Shown: positions 47,105 to 59,483 of the stretch, piece by piece | How the letters are laid out: each line of letters opens with the position of its first letter | Numbering within the stretch: position 1 is the stretch's first letter | Assembly (NCBI GenBank): GCA_948099385.1 | Contig: CANUEZ040000140.1 | Coordinates: 1-64,000, forward strand | DNA: 64,000 nucleotides | Reading direction: 5' to 3' | Source: Fasciola hepatica | Taxonomy: Eukaryota > Platyhelminthes > Trematoda > Plagiorchiida > Fasciolidae | Made by a program: the position numbers and the translations under genes | The notes under the pieces: generated by a model | Told to the model about the DNA's origin: nothing | The model's input: the letters and a program-made list of their open reading frames with translations, nothing else | The model's database searches: none

Positions 47105-49088
47105 GGAAGCTGTATCGTAGATATCACTAGGTATGTAGTCGCGTACAAAACTCAATTGGGGATCAAAGTTCTCTACCATCAGACACCAAATGTATGCAGT
47201 TTAGATAGTTTTGTGAATGCTGTCTGAGGTCGCTTCATATGACACTTTTCTCCGTTTTGTAATCATTCTTCTAAGTTGTAAAATTGTGCTATTGAGGCAC
47301 TGTGGCCACATTGTGCCAAATGAATCGTCACTAGGGATGAATTCAGAAATCTCATCAATTGATCGTTGCTAGCATCTTGTTTAGGGATTTGGTGCAACAA
47401 GCAGACGTTTGAATATGGGCGATCACTAATTAAACAAAGGTCTGAATAAATTCTCGGGCAGCTTACCGCAATTCATATAATCAGTTTAACATCATCTGCT
47501 TATTCAACTGACGCATATGTTCAATTTCCAGTTTACATGTTGTTATGAATCCGTTGTAATGCTAACTGGTATGTTTCTCAACACCTTCCTTTTCCGTATA
47601 GGATGTATAACACGATTGAACTTCTGTCCTGAAATAATACGAAGTATGAGGCGGATTTTCGTAGCACAAAGGCGAACAACAATGATCCGAGAAGTTCAGT
47701 TTTTGTAGATTATGACTTCAAAGTCACGGCTGAATGATTGCTATTGTCGATGAATATGATTCACAAATCTCCGTTCTCTTTTTGATTATACGGATATGCA
47801 ACTCATTTTTGGATTTCCAAGAAGGACGCAACGGCTACTCAGTACACCTTAAGATTTGGAATCGATAAGTAGCATTTGAACTGACTAATGAATGATTTCA
47901 CAAGAATGTTTCTTTCTTTGCGATACGTGGCCTGTTGCTGAGTTGCTCTAAGATGAACTGGCAAAACCCCATCCGAAATTCGTAGATGACTGAAAATATG
48001 GGAAAGTTGAATTAAAACGTGCACGTGAATTGCTTTCAAAGAAGCTCGCAGTCATGAGGACTTTTGAATGTTTAGAAAGCATCATGGGTAACTTCGATTA
48101 CTCGGTAAGGGACGGGCTGGTGGGTCATAATATTCTTCTCTATGTCATTGTAGCATTGACTGATTGAGTGAAAAACACCCAATCTACCGATGAGGCGACA
48201 AGGAGTATGCGGTGTAAACCTCAATCTAATATCAATATGAGATACAACGGCGACATCGACCTGTCATTTGACAAGGAAGCGTTTCACCTGGTCGGTGTGT
48301 TTTGGAAGAATAATACACGGAAATTTCTTCACTCAACTTAATATCTGTACTTGATCATGTCAGAAATGCGGTCATTTTTCATTCATACGGTATTGTTGTC
48401 ACAATATTGAAGCTTGTAGACAAAGGACATTTATATGGATGAAACACTTAATACCATAGAGGGTAGGAATAATTGAGGAAAACGGTTTTGTTTCCCACGT
48501 AGGGGAAACTCACAAATTGAAATTACCGTTTATGAGCTTATTTCTGAGAACACTGAAATATCATTCGTCCTTCATCTTGTAATCTAACAGGTACAACATT
48601 CGAAGTGGATAAGTAAATAGCAAGTGTAAGCATGATCGGTTTACCTAAAATATGTAGCACAAAAAAATAGGTTATTAACTTGTGCGGGTACTTGACCACT
48701 CAGCTTGGCGCTTAGATCCCAACTTTTAACTGATAATTGAGATGACGACTTTGTTAAGTTGATAATAACATCATCAGCTTGCTCCCGGAAATCCGCGGAA
48801 AAAATGAACAAAACACAAAACAAATCCTTGTTGAAATTTCAACAACGGCCCACTGCCGCTCTCAAGTCATTCTAGCGTTGAGTGATCTTGTACAAAATCA
48901 TTCGTAGACTTGCCAAAGGCGATTTGTTTCACAAACCCATGTATGCAAATTTCCCCCCTGATTACAAGTTCGAAGTGGTTTCAACGCTGTTGTTAGTCTG
49001 AATGCCTTATATTAGACTTGGTCTTGTACATTACTATTGTCATGATCCTACATCAATCATTTGCACCATTTTCATGTCTTATGGACGC

Positions 49089-51901
49089 GCCATACAGCTA
49101 TGGGGACTGAACTAATAAGACTTGCGATAGCCTACACATCTTCCTTCCTTTCATATGTTGAACTCGGTCGCCATTTCTCAGTTCACCTGTCGTCTTTCAA
49201 TGAATGTACTTTACGGTGGACCAATTTTCCATTGCGGTCAATCCAGGGGCCTACGATCTTCACGGTTTTTGCGTCATATGTGCCCGACCTTGTGTGTCAT
49301 GTTCGCCTCCGTTTTCTGTTCGCTTTCTCACTCGCACGGCACGAGTGACTTTTGTATTTTCCTTCCATGATAGAGATCACGCCACGCCTGCGTGAGGGTC
49401 TAGGTCAAACCCGTGTTCGATTCATTTGTCCTTGACTGATCTAATTTATGGTCATATCTACCCCTCCCTCTCGTGTACGCTTCCCACTCTTTCCCTGAGT
49501 GGTCGATTGTTCTACCTATACGAGATGGATTTCACCCTATTCCAATCATTCCGTCCCGTATTGCTCGGTGTACTTTTCCCGACAGACCCTTCCAAAGATA
49601 TAAAGTCTATTCCTTGACCCTTTTGATTGGATTGCCCATAAATTGAGGTCTGTTGCTTGTAACTGCAATGACTGTTCTCAGCAGTACACGTAGTTCCCCG
49701 ACTCGCCTTTTTCGATTTGGATTTCGGGTTCATGTTCTATGAATCACTCTTTCACTGGACAGCGGTTCAGTTACATCTGTCTTTTGGTCTAAACTAACAA
49801 AACCAACTGAAACAGGATCCCAGTTATGGGGGATTTAATTGATCATGAAACCTTTGTATTTCTCGAGAGTCGAATCCACTCAACATTTTCATTGAACTCT
49901 CTCATCACTACCAACTCCATCACCAGCACCCGAAAGGAGCAAGCGCCAAAATTCCAGGGTATCCGCATATAATACATTTGATGATGAGATGGCTCAAGTA
50001 AGTGGTAAATAAATAGCTAGTCCAGTATTTCACAAAAATGGTTTTTATTTATGGGAAGCTTTCTGACAAACGAACGGTCAGAGAAGAAGCATTGTTCGCT
50101 TGGCTCGTCGTCCCTCGGACTCCACTTCCACACACATACCTCAGTTCATCCGATCAAACATGCATTCGAAATCACCAGACGTGAGTTTTGCCCTTGTTAG
50201 AGATCATCAGTGGTGCATATCGCCCAACGCACTCACGGTTTCAACCCTCACCTATTCACATAGCTAATATATGTATTGCCAATGCACCATTCCGCTACCG
50301 TCCGGGCTGGTCAGAATCACTGAGTAAGCTTGTTCTACGGGAAATGCGCAGCCTAAAGGACACTCAGCCTAGCAGTTCTCAGCAATCATGCTTACTACTC
50401 AGAATTAACTGAGAGACATATAAAGTAGTATTTGCCTGAGGGAAAACAAACGTGGTGAACAACAAACGGAGTAGCATTGACTATGAGGAAATAGTAGGAT
50501 TATGATGCCATGGCCAAAGTTCAACCTGTCACACAGGCGAGACAAAGAGGGAGAGAGTTAAATACTTCAAGTAACTCAGGAAATCATAAAGTCATAACAG
50601 AACGGGTCGTGGATACTAGTGGGTCAGTGGGCATAGATACATAAAGGGGGAGAAAGGTAATGTAAGAGATAAAATCTGTTAGGAATCAGCATTCGGTAAG
50701 AACAGATTGAGCCAACAAGTGGACCCCAAACAGATACCGGTTAAGGTCAATCAGCACTTGTCATGGGTATAGAATTCAAAACTCGATCATATCTTGACTT
50801 CACTTGTTCGGACGGTTTTATCCTGGCAAGATAGTTCACACACATTCAGCTGGCTCAGAGTTACCTTTGATTTGGCATACACTGGAAGAACTGGGATCTT
50901 GGTACCTACTGTGTGACGATTTAATAAAGCGAACCAAGAAAGAACTAACTCGGAGGTACAATATAAGTTGCGTCCGATGGTACAACAGTCGTTATTCAAA
51001 TTCATACACTCGAAATAGAGTCAACGTGTTTCATCGATTCACATACGGAGGATGAACAAAGGATTCAATGGAAAGCAGACAGTTTACCTTCCTGTAAATC
51101 GATGGAAGGACAAATCGGATTGGGAGATTTGTCCAAAATTGCCAGGGTATCGCATAACTGTGTGACACTGGACAAGTCATTTAGAGACATGTCCGGAAGA
51201 CTCGTGATTATCAAGTGGAATTCAAATTGCGCGCTTCGGGTTTGAGTTCCACATGGGTCTCAGTGAATATGTGATGCAGCTGAGGGAGCACGCAATTGGT
51301 ATGCCATACTTGTACACATCGCTTCCGTGGATTTTTCATGGTGAGTTCGACGTTGACATTGCTGAAAATATCCCTTCCTAAACCATCTATTCTACAGTAA
51401 GGAAAAAATTAGTACTAAGTTATTCTAATAAACTATGATGATAATAATACTTAATATGAGCCAGTTGTTCAACAGCACTCCAAAAATTGGTGAACAAAAA
51501 AAATTAAGAATCTTACTTCTCTGTGCACTGGATTATCTAAAGTTCAACAAATCCATGAAACCAATAAATACTCTGGAAAATTAATGTTGATTGTAGCTCA
51601 GGATGGTGAATTACTAAGCCTTCTCTTCGCCGAGGTTAGGATTGAGGTTGTTAAAGACTCATCACCAGTTTATATGAAACTGTCAGTGTGGAGGTGAAGA
51701 CGATACACCTTCGAATAAAAGCTGAACCTACTCTGACCTTGGACATGAATTCTCCAACGACCTCGATCTTAACAGGTTAATAACACGAGGATATTGTGCT
51801 TTTGACCTATCGCCATAAGATTCTAGTCTTGTTAAACTAAGCTCCGAACCACCTAGTACCACCTTCCTCGGAAATCAAACGTCTTCCATACCTGCTCCTC
51901 T
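49089..51901. other. Unassigned sequence right of the palindrome
   Basis: 2.8 kb with overlapping short frames in all directions at 49061-49733 and 50188-51055, none with a domain. I see no element or RNA gene. Confidence 0.45.
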
Positions 51902-51943
51902 TTATATATATGCATATACATATATACATATATATATACATAA

Positions 51944-51975
<32 letters not shown>

Positions 51976-51993
51976 GCAAATATATATTTACAA
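51902..51993. repeat. TATA/TACATA microsatellite
   Basis: Mixed TA, TACA and AAATA units. It marks the start of dispersed-repeat copy B, as a shorter run does for copy A at about 3745. Confidence 0.92.
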
Positions 51994-52210
51994 ATGTCAT
52001 CCAGGGTTTATTTTGTAGTCCGTTTTGTATATTTCCTTATTGCTGTAACCCCTCAATATCATTCCCTAAGAATCTTGTTTCAGAGTCACCAGGGAATTAT
52101 TTTGGTCTAGGAGTTCACAAGAAGAACCGGATTTCACGACTTTGCGTCCCTACAAGTGATCTGCAGTTTATTCACTCTCCATTGCTTGAGTCAGTTAGCT
52201 TTCCTGCGCA

Positions 52211-52850
52211 TTAGGAAACTGTGAATTTGGTCCACTTCAATGTGTTTTTTATGTTCGTTGGAAAAAGCAAGACCTCCGAGAACTCCCTTGCGTGTCTCGT
52301 GGTTGCTTTGTCCAGAACATGAACCTCATCCATATTGAACGCGTGCCCTACGTGATCCTCGTGAACGGGCATTAGGGAGAACTGAGTATGTCCTCTTGTA
52401 GCTAGTTCTGTTTCTCCCATTCGTGTTGCAACCTTTCTCCCAATTTGATCGACGTACCATTTGTTACGGTCCTTGTAGTCCACATTCTTTTGTTCTTTGA
52501 TCTCGAATTGCCCTTTCGGTCTTGATGCTTTTTCTTCGGCATTTTTGTCAGCTTGTGTGCAAATGTGGCACTTTGCAACTAGAGGTGTCTTGCACTTGTT
52601 TTCTGATGTATGCCAATGCCACCCTTCTGTTAGATTGTGTTCCCTGGCCGGTTTCAGTTTTGGTTTCGAATGAGGTTCTCCGCTTGGATATTACTGAGTA
52701 TCCGTTCCGTTGAAACAGCATGAAGATTTAGTTCTGTTCGTTCTGTTCTACTGGTTTTGTGTTGCTGCTGTGTTTTACCTCTGTTAAACAGGGTCATTAT
52801 GCAAGAGCTCTTGTGGTTGATTGGATGATCACTGCACAAGCTCAATATTT
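52211..52850 (-). mobile_element. Penelope-like element, 3' part of ORF, copy B
   Basis: Minus-strand pieces LCSDHPINHKSSCIMTLFNR (about 52840-52780) and the GIY-YIG-like end WYVDQIGRKVATRMGETE, VGHAFNMDEVHVLDKATTRH and AREFSEV (52483-52211). It matches the copy at 3990-4705 closely, including the same broken catalytic region, so both descend from one already decayed copy. Confidence 0.75.
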
Positions 52851-52970
52851 GTTCCGTAGATTATTTATCGGTAAAATGTTGTCTCCAGTTAGGCATGGGT
52901 TGTTAGTTTTACCAACATATTCAGACTTATCCATTCTGTAAACCATCAACTTCGAAACAGTCTGGTTTTT

Positions 52971-53312
52971 GTCTAATATGATTCATCATGCAGCTTGAAC
53001 GCTCAACTCACCATTGAAAACGATGGAAGCACCGCACAGCTGATTCATCCCTATTGGGAATCAGCAGCATTACACATCCACCGAGCCCCCACGGGGACTA
53101 GAACCCGGGGTGAACGATTGTCAATCGAACACCTTAACCACAAGGCTATCCGGGATGGCTCGCAATGGTTCGTTGATCATCTACATTTTATGATATCGCA
53201 CCCTTCCTTCGCTGGCTTTGAACGGTAACAACCCGCTTCCCACACAGCTGCTGACTCCTATGGTGGATGACTTTTCTGCAGGGCTTAAGTACAACATTCC
53301 GTTATGAACAAC
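52971..53312 (-). mobile_element. SINE-like element with tRNA-like promoter, filled site
   Basis: 342 bp between CTGGTTTTT (52962-52970) and CTAGTTTTT (53313-53321). In copy A the site is empty, with a single CTAGTTTTT at 4722-4730. On the minus strand the element begins TTGTTCATAACGGAATG, has an A box TAGCCTTGTGG (53148-53138) and a B-box-like GTTCTAGTC (53104-53096), and ends near GTTCAAGCTGCATGATGAAT. This is the same sequence as the satellite unit at 1-3115, in better tRNA-like form. Mobilisation by one of the RTs nearby is inferred only. Confidence 0.85.
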
Positions 53313-53935
53313 CTAGTTTTTCTTGAACGCATCAATTTTGGATTATCGCATATTTTATTAGCATTGAATTGCACGTGTTGGCGCTGGAGAAGAAAAATTT
53401 AATGCGAAATATGGGATATAAATTATCTATATGCCAAGTGGATGCCATAATATGGGTTCTCAACCATCCCAGTAGCCACAGCTAAGCTGACTGAAAACCA
53501 AATATATAAGTATTCTCTTCTGATTAAGTGATACTGGGTTTACGAACTCACTAAATTTAGGGGGTTTATCTCCGGAAATCATGTTCACTCTAAATGTGTT
53601 ACTATGAAGCTAAACCAACAGGCTGTCGCTTTTGATTTCTCTTTTACTCTAATAATTGCTGACTAGTTTCATGCAAGAGCAGCAGTGCACTCTGAATTCA
53701 CCATGATTGATGCACGCACGATGGTCACCCATACGCCAAATTCACTTATCGGAAGTCCACAAAAACGATTGACAGAAGCCAGAACTGCCCTCAGTATTCC
53801 ATGCCATTGCAAATAAAGCTATTTGTGTGGTCACGTCTATTCACATAATGTGATTCATGGCAGACTTCTAAGAGATTAATTGCTTGACCGATTATCAATT
53901 AATATTATTATCTATAGTCTGCTGTAAAACTCGTG

Positions 53936-56369
53936 CGTAACCGGGACAAGGACAAACAGATGACCCCAATATACCCACAATATTCAAAATACTTCAGGAA
54001 ATGGTTAGAGTTTGTTAAAGAAGGATGATTTTCAAAGGACAAAATTTGAACTTGAAGACAGAAAGGTCCTAAATCTGAAAGTATACTTCACTGTGACGGT
54101 TTTAGGTATTACTAACTCTGTGGATGATCAAAGTCGAATAGTTGTCATGCGAACTCGAACTAATTACCAAGTAATGCGAAATGGATCATTGAAAAGTAAA
54201 GTGATATTGACCTCCAAATCTCGTTTTTAAAGACTAGGATAAACATAGGCGCGTTTTTATGGCCGTAATCTCATTCGAGTCATAAGGATCACGCAAGACC
54301 AAAAAGTCCTTTTTTGAAGCACATGATAGAAAATTTGTCCATGCCCATGTGTTAACTTTCAAACAGGATTGGAACCACAAACCGATTGTGGAATGATCAA
54401 GCCTAGAGATGACTGGGCAGACTATAGCCAGGTATTCGATTTGATGCTCGGCTTCAACCACGAAACCGACTTTATGCTTGCGGGGAAATCGTGTCCTGTC
54501 ATCCCTTTACAAAATGAAACTACCAACAGCAGCTTTATTTTTTCTCGGAATGGCACATTGTATGGTCTAAGTACTCAGCCGCATTATCAGGAATGGTCAG
54601 TAGAGCACATCATTTCAGTTCAACCTGGTGCTTGGTCCCGAAATATATTTTCGTAGATCACACAAATAAATACTTAGACTGTCTGCGATACTTTAATTAG
54701 TGTCTATCTGCCAACAGCCTTGAATAATAATGAGACGTAACCAATGCAGTGGGCAACCCCATCGCATAACGGTATTTCACTCAATGGCTGGTCAGATAAA
54801 ACGAAACCATTGCAAACAATAAACATAGAACGACCAACTGATCATTTTTATTGGATATTGTGAAATAGTCGTGAAAGGATTCGTCTTGCTTATATTTGTA
54901 ATAATTTTCAACGGAAAGTGATCAGCAAAAGTTATCTTCGTCTTGTCAGTGTGCAAACCTATGGATTATCCCGGGCCAGTGATTCCTCGATCGTCCAATC
55001 CCAAAGGAAAAGTAACCACGAACAAGTGCCGAAACTGTATTCTTTGTAACTAAAAGTGAACACGGTATATAGAGTGAGACAAGGAATACGTGGACACGTA
55101 TGACGTTGTTACTGATTACCCAGCTTGGGGTGCCGATGTGATTGGTTAATTTGGATCATAGTATGCAGTAAGTCTGATTGGTTGGTGGATTGTTGTGAAA
55201 GGTAGGTAGCCGTGTGATGGACTGACTGGTTCATGGACTCAGGAGTCACGACTGCACTGCTTTGTGGGATATATGGGCCTTGTCATTGGTTAGAATTTAC
55301 AAGGCACCCTGTCCATGGGCTGGAAGAAGGTGGACTGCAGCCTCGCTGATAACGTGTTTCAGGGAGATTTCCGACTCCCCAACAAATATCACATCGTGCC
55401 TTGTGGGCTACGGTCATTCCGATGATACAGTTCAACTTCGGGAACAATTTTTAACGGAATTATTGTTTATATGCATCGCCAGCATTATTGTTTTCTTCAT
55501 CCTGGATTAGTTCACCCAGTTATTATCAATTCAGAAAATGTGGCGCCTTATTAACTGTCTTGGTTTTCCAAGCCATCAGACTGCTAAGAATGCTACCATA
55601 AAGTTCTAAAGCATACTTCAAAAAGATCAACTCCTCTCCGGGGTCCAGTGTAATCAAGATTACCTCGGCGCGTCTGAAAAGATGGTTCCTTTAATGAATG
55701 CCAGGACAGCACCTGAAAGTGCGATTGCCAGATTCGTACACAGTAGCGGCAATCCTCAGTTGATCTATTTTTCACTGAAATATTTGATAAAAGGAAAAAA
55801 AGACAGACAACAAAGAGGAATTCCATTTGATATCTTGCTTTGGAATTCAACAGGTGTAGTATTGACTGAGTGTCAGATATAGGTTAATTTTATAACAATT
55901 GCTAAATTATTTTGACTGCGAGAATCCTGCTATTCCGATAGCATACTCAGTAGCTAAGACCTGAGTACTAGTGGTGGTATTTTAAATATACTTTGAATGG
56001 CTCAAAGATCAAGTATCTATGGAAAATTTAAGGTGGTAGCAAGGCTAGGATCACTTCTCTGACAAATTATTCGCGCTATACATTTCGAATAAGATGAATA
56101 ACTCCCCTAGTTTTGAAAGATACGTCACAATACACTTGAATGCCCCAACCTGAAATATTTATCTCGTGAAAGATCAAGCCGAATGCAAAGATGAAATCAC
56201 CAGTCACTAGTGCGATGGAGGACTTTGGTCCAAGTCTTATTTTTGTTTCCGTCTAACTGTAATTCTGGCGCATCCTACATTGCTCTACAAATTATCATGT
56301 ATTCTAACCACTGAAATAATTGTTTTATATTCCACTTTATCCGTGCATAAGACACAATAAAATTTCTCC
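53936..56369. other. Unassigned sequence between repeat blocks
   Basis: Contains the exon-like stretch at 54366-54656. The rest shows no gene or repeat I can name. Confidence 0.45.
54366..54656 (+). other. Exon-like open stretch, unknown product
   Basis: Preceded by TTTCAAACAG, a fair splice acceptor, and open for about 95 codons with a protein-like composition: CGMIKPRDDWADYSQVFDLM, PVIPLQNETTNSS and YGLSTQPHYQEWSVEH, ending at TAG 54654. NETTNSS carries possible glycosylation sites. No family recognised; it could equally be part of a decayed element. Confidence 0.25.
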
Positions 56370-56645
56370 CCCGGATGTGGTTTGCACCAAATGGCTTTTT
56401 TCATAGGGCTGAGCGAGCTGATCCACTAAGGAACTTTCAGTTCTCGAAAAAGGTTTTTTATCACTTCTCCAACCAGCAAATCACGTGGTCACCAGATAGT
56501 TTTAAGGTAAAATCGTTTTGTGGTAGTGATTCCTTGGTAATATCCTCCTATCAGTATTTTTTTCCGAGGGAATCTCGTTGTTCACCGTTATTTCCAGCGT
56601 ATGCACGACGGCTGGAGATAAGTTGTCAAAATGTCCTATGGTAAT
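56370..56645. repeat. Dispersed repeat, copy B, second block
   Basis: Matches about 5190-5380 of copy A; shared phrases are TTGGTAAT, CAGTATTT and TTTCC with similar spacing. Confidence 0.7.
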
Positions 56646-58169
56646 TTAGATGCTATTCACGTTGATGATATCGATTTATCTGGAGGCCGAATATGGATAG
56701 AACAACAAACGCTCACTATGCCAAATTGCGACCGGTCTATCGAACCTACCGGCTTGAATAAATCATCTGAAAAATGATTATTCTTTCTACGATATACTCT
56801 TAAACCTCACGAGATGTACTATTGGAACAAGTTACGCGTTGGCTTTGGACACATTTGTTATACTGTTTGTTTTATTCCGAATCTAACCAAGGGTATAGTG
56901 GCAGAAATAAGGTATACAACCACAACGAAGCACTAAGCTACAATAAGGGAGAGCAAGTTGGAAGACCGACTGTTTTCAAGTGGATTAGGAGAACATGAAA
57001 ACAAAGAGATAGCAAATCTGAATCCCGATAGGGTCGACAGCAGTTCGTTTTCACTGACCCGTTACCACGATTGACCCGTTGAGACTTTATGCTGTTAGCG
57101 ACTACACGCCTCAGTTTCATTGCGCCATTTATCACCTCTACCTTAGCGGGACTTTGAGGAAAATGACAATTCCCCTATCAGTGCGCACATACTCGAGTAT
57201 GCATTGGAAAATTAAACAAAATCGATTAAAGTCAACCGGGTTGGGTCGAGTTCTAATCACTGTCTCACGTCTTGTAGTCAGATAGCTATACTATATGACT
57301 AACAACAACAGCTGAAAGGTGCTGAAGTTCAAGAAGAGTTGACACCAAATAAAATGATATCTTCTTTACCTAATCACCTCAGCTAGGAATGCATTAGTCC
57401 ACAAGACGAAGTGTGTAAAGAAATCAGTAATTGTGGGAGAACTCATTCGTACTTCCTTAATGCTAACAAATTTTAATAACAACACGTATTAGCACAACGA
57501 TTGTCGAGTCAATTTGAAGACATAAGTTATCCTACCAGCGGATGCAACTGCATGATTTACATGCATAACTTTATCTCATTTACCGTACTCATTTGTATAC
57601 ATATGGACTTGACTTCGCCGATGACTCTGACCCCAACAGATTACCAAGTAAGCAACATTGACACTCCTGAGCTATCGTCGTTAGAGTTGAAATTTGGGAA
57701 AATTAGCTTATTTATCCTAAAACAAACGTTCTGACATGCATACTTCTTTTCATTTGTATAGTCTGACGCATTATTCAAGAGGGGACCTAGTCTCCATTGC
57801 AGACAGCACTCCAGCGTTTGTCCAGATTCCAGACTAGAATAGATTCCCGCCAAAATGTGGCTCGCCGTATCACCGATCCAGCAAATAGAATAAAATGTAC
57901 CAAATACAAGTTTGAATCAAGTGATTTGAGTTCGCAAAGATCGATAACACTGACACTTTCTCACTGAATAAACAGAGTGCACTGAGCCAATAAAGTGAGA
58001 TTGTTCGAAGGCAGAAATTTCTTCGTACTAGTGCTAGCGGGATGGATCAAAACAGTGTTGTGGCACGATTTATATCTCACGATATCTATGCTGAAGTTGC
58101 GATGAAGAAAGTGCTCGTGGAGACTAAAGTTGCTTCATCCTGAATATGGTTCAGTAAATTGGGCAAACC
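56646..58169. other. Unassigned insertion between copy B blocks
   Basis: 1.5 kb absent from copy A. Nothing recognised. A stretch at 57501-57645 ending TACCAA|GTAAGC could pass as an exon but has no good acceptor. Confidence 0.4.
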
Positions 58170-59240
58170 CCAGCATCGGTCACCTCCAAGCAATGAAGAC
58201 ACTGTGTTTCATACCTACATTACAAAGCATAACACCTCTCTACGGAAATATTCAGATGTTTCAGGGCTTAGATTTTTGTGAAATTTCTCACACGGTGCTT
58301 CTCGATATATTACAATTTTAAGAACAACCCCTACGGGTTTATGTTTCGGTCAGGCCAACATCCACAAAAATGATTACGGTTGTCACTCGTGCAATTAAAT
58401 CCGTCCAGCAAATTCTTCCGGAGACCTCAATTAGATGGTCTCACCAAAGTCCGGAACACTAAATCTGGGAATAGGTGAGGCGTACTTTAAAACAGCTTTC
58501 AGAAAGATATATTAGTAGGATGATCTTCGAGTCTAGATCATTGCTTTTCATAAGAAAGGAAAAAAGTATTTCAATGATTCAAATACTGAAAACGAGGTGT
58601 TTCAATTCTCGTACCACTTCCACAAATAATTCTCCATATATTCACCTGACCGCCATAAAACAGTCAATAGATGGAAACAGTAAATTTCGTTTCCTGAAAT
58701 GGAATGGAAATTTCAGTTACCTGAAGTTGAGTGGTGGCTGGGAATTTTGTTTCATAAATGATTCATGGCATGGGTGTTTTTACGCTCATCTCTTATGTGC
58801 AAATTGCCTGGAACGAAATGTGCACGCACTGTGAGTGTGGATGTATAATGATGAGTACTTTCCACAAGGTGAAGCCAAAAACGGGTTAGCGATATACACT
58901 GTGCTAATGGATGACGTATCGCTGGTCAGATAATACGTGAGCTACAATTCGATTCGGGCTTTCCATGCAAGGAGCTTCTAAATTGACCATCATGACCAGG
59001 TTTATCCGATCACTTTGTGCTTCACAGTAGCACCTTCAGATGTATTTATTCCAAATTCCGGTGTTGGCTGCCGTTTTCCCAAATGGACAATGCAAAACAC
59101 TTTTTCTCGCGAGAATTCGTAGAAGAAACAAATCTAGCTACTGTCAGCATTTCCAGTAGTACAAATATAAATACGAATGCCCGACGTGTACCCACCCACA
59201 AAGAACACGGTACCTGTAATGTCTCGACGAATGACATGGG
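58170..59240. repeat. Dispersed repeat, copy B, third block
   Basis: Matches about 5440-6520 of copy A in the same orientation, including GATTACGGTTGTCACTCGT, AAATCCGTCCA and TTCATAAATGATTCA. The open frame at 58475-58834 lies in the repeat and is not supported as a gene. Confidence 0.85.
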
Positions 59241-59425
59241 ATATGACGGAACCCAAGCACCATATTATTCGTTCTTTTACGCGTGTACCCCAAAAACTGC
59301 ACTCGAAGAGAAGGAGACAGCGAGAGAACGATCAAGAAAGAGAGAGTAAGACAGAAAACCTTACGGACAGCAAATAAACAGACAGACGGTCAGACAGAAA
59401 ACAGACTTACAGACGGATGTATATA

Positions 59426-59428
<3 letters not shown>

Positions 59429-59481
<53 letters not shown>
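59429..59481. repeat. (TA)n microsatellite
   Basis: Pure TA run of about 26 units. Confidence 0.97.

Positions 59482-59483
<2 letters not shown>

Larger units (their letters stand above)
43208..49088 (-). repeat. Giant inverted repeat, right arm (5,881 bp)
   Basis: Reverse complement of 35446-41326 with rare substitutions and no net indel. Homology stops at GGACGC (49083-49088) outside and at TTGGGCG (43208) inside. Confidence 0.97.
51902..53935. repeat. Dispersed repeat, copy B, first block
   Basis: Same order and orientation as 3745 to about 5160. Relative to copy A it has two insertions: the SINE-like unit at 52971-53312 and about 160 bp near 53500-53690. Confidence 0.85.

Noticed and set aside
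35446..49088. CRISPR array, phage or bacterial island as an explanation for the repeats
   Set aside because: There are only two long inverted arms and no short spaced repeats. The surroundings are intron-bearing eukaryotic DNA.
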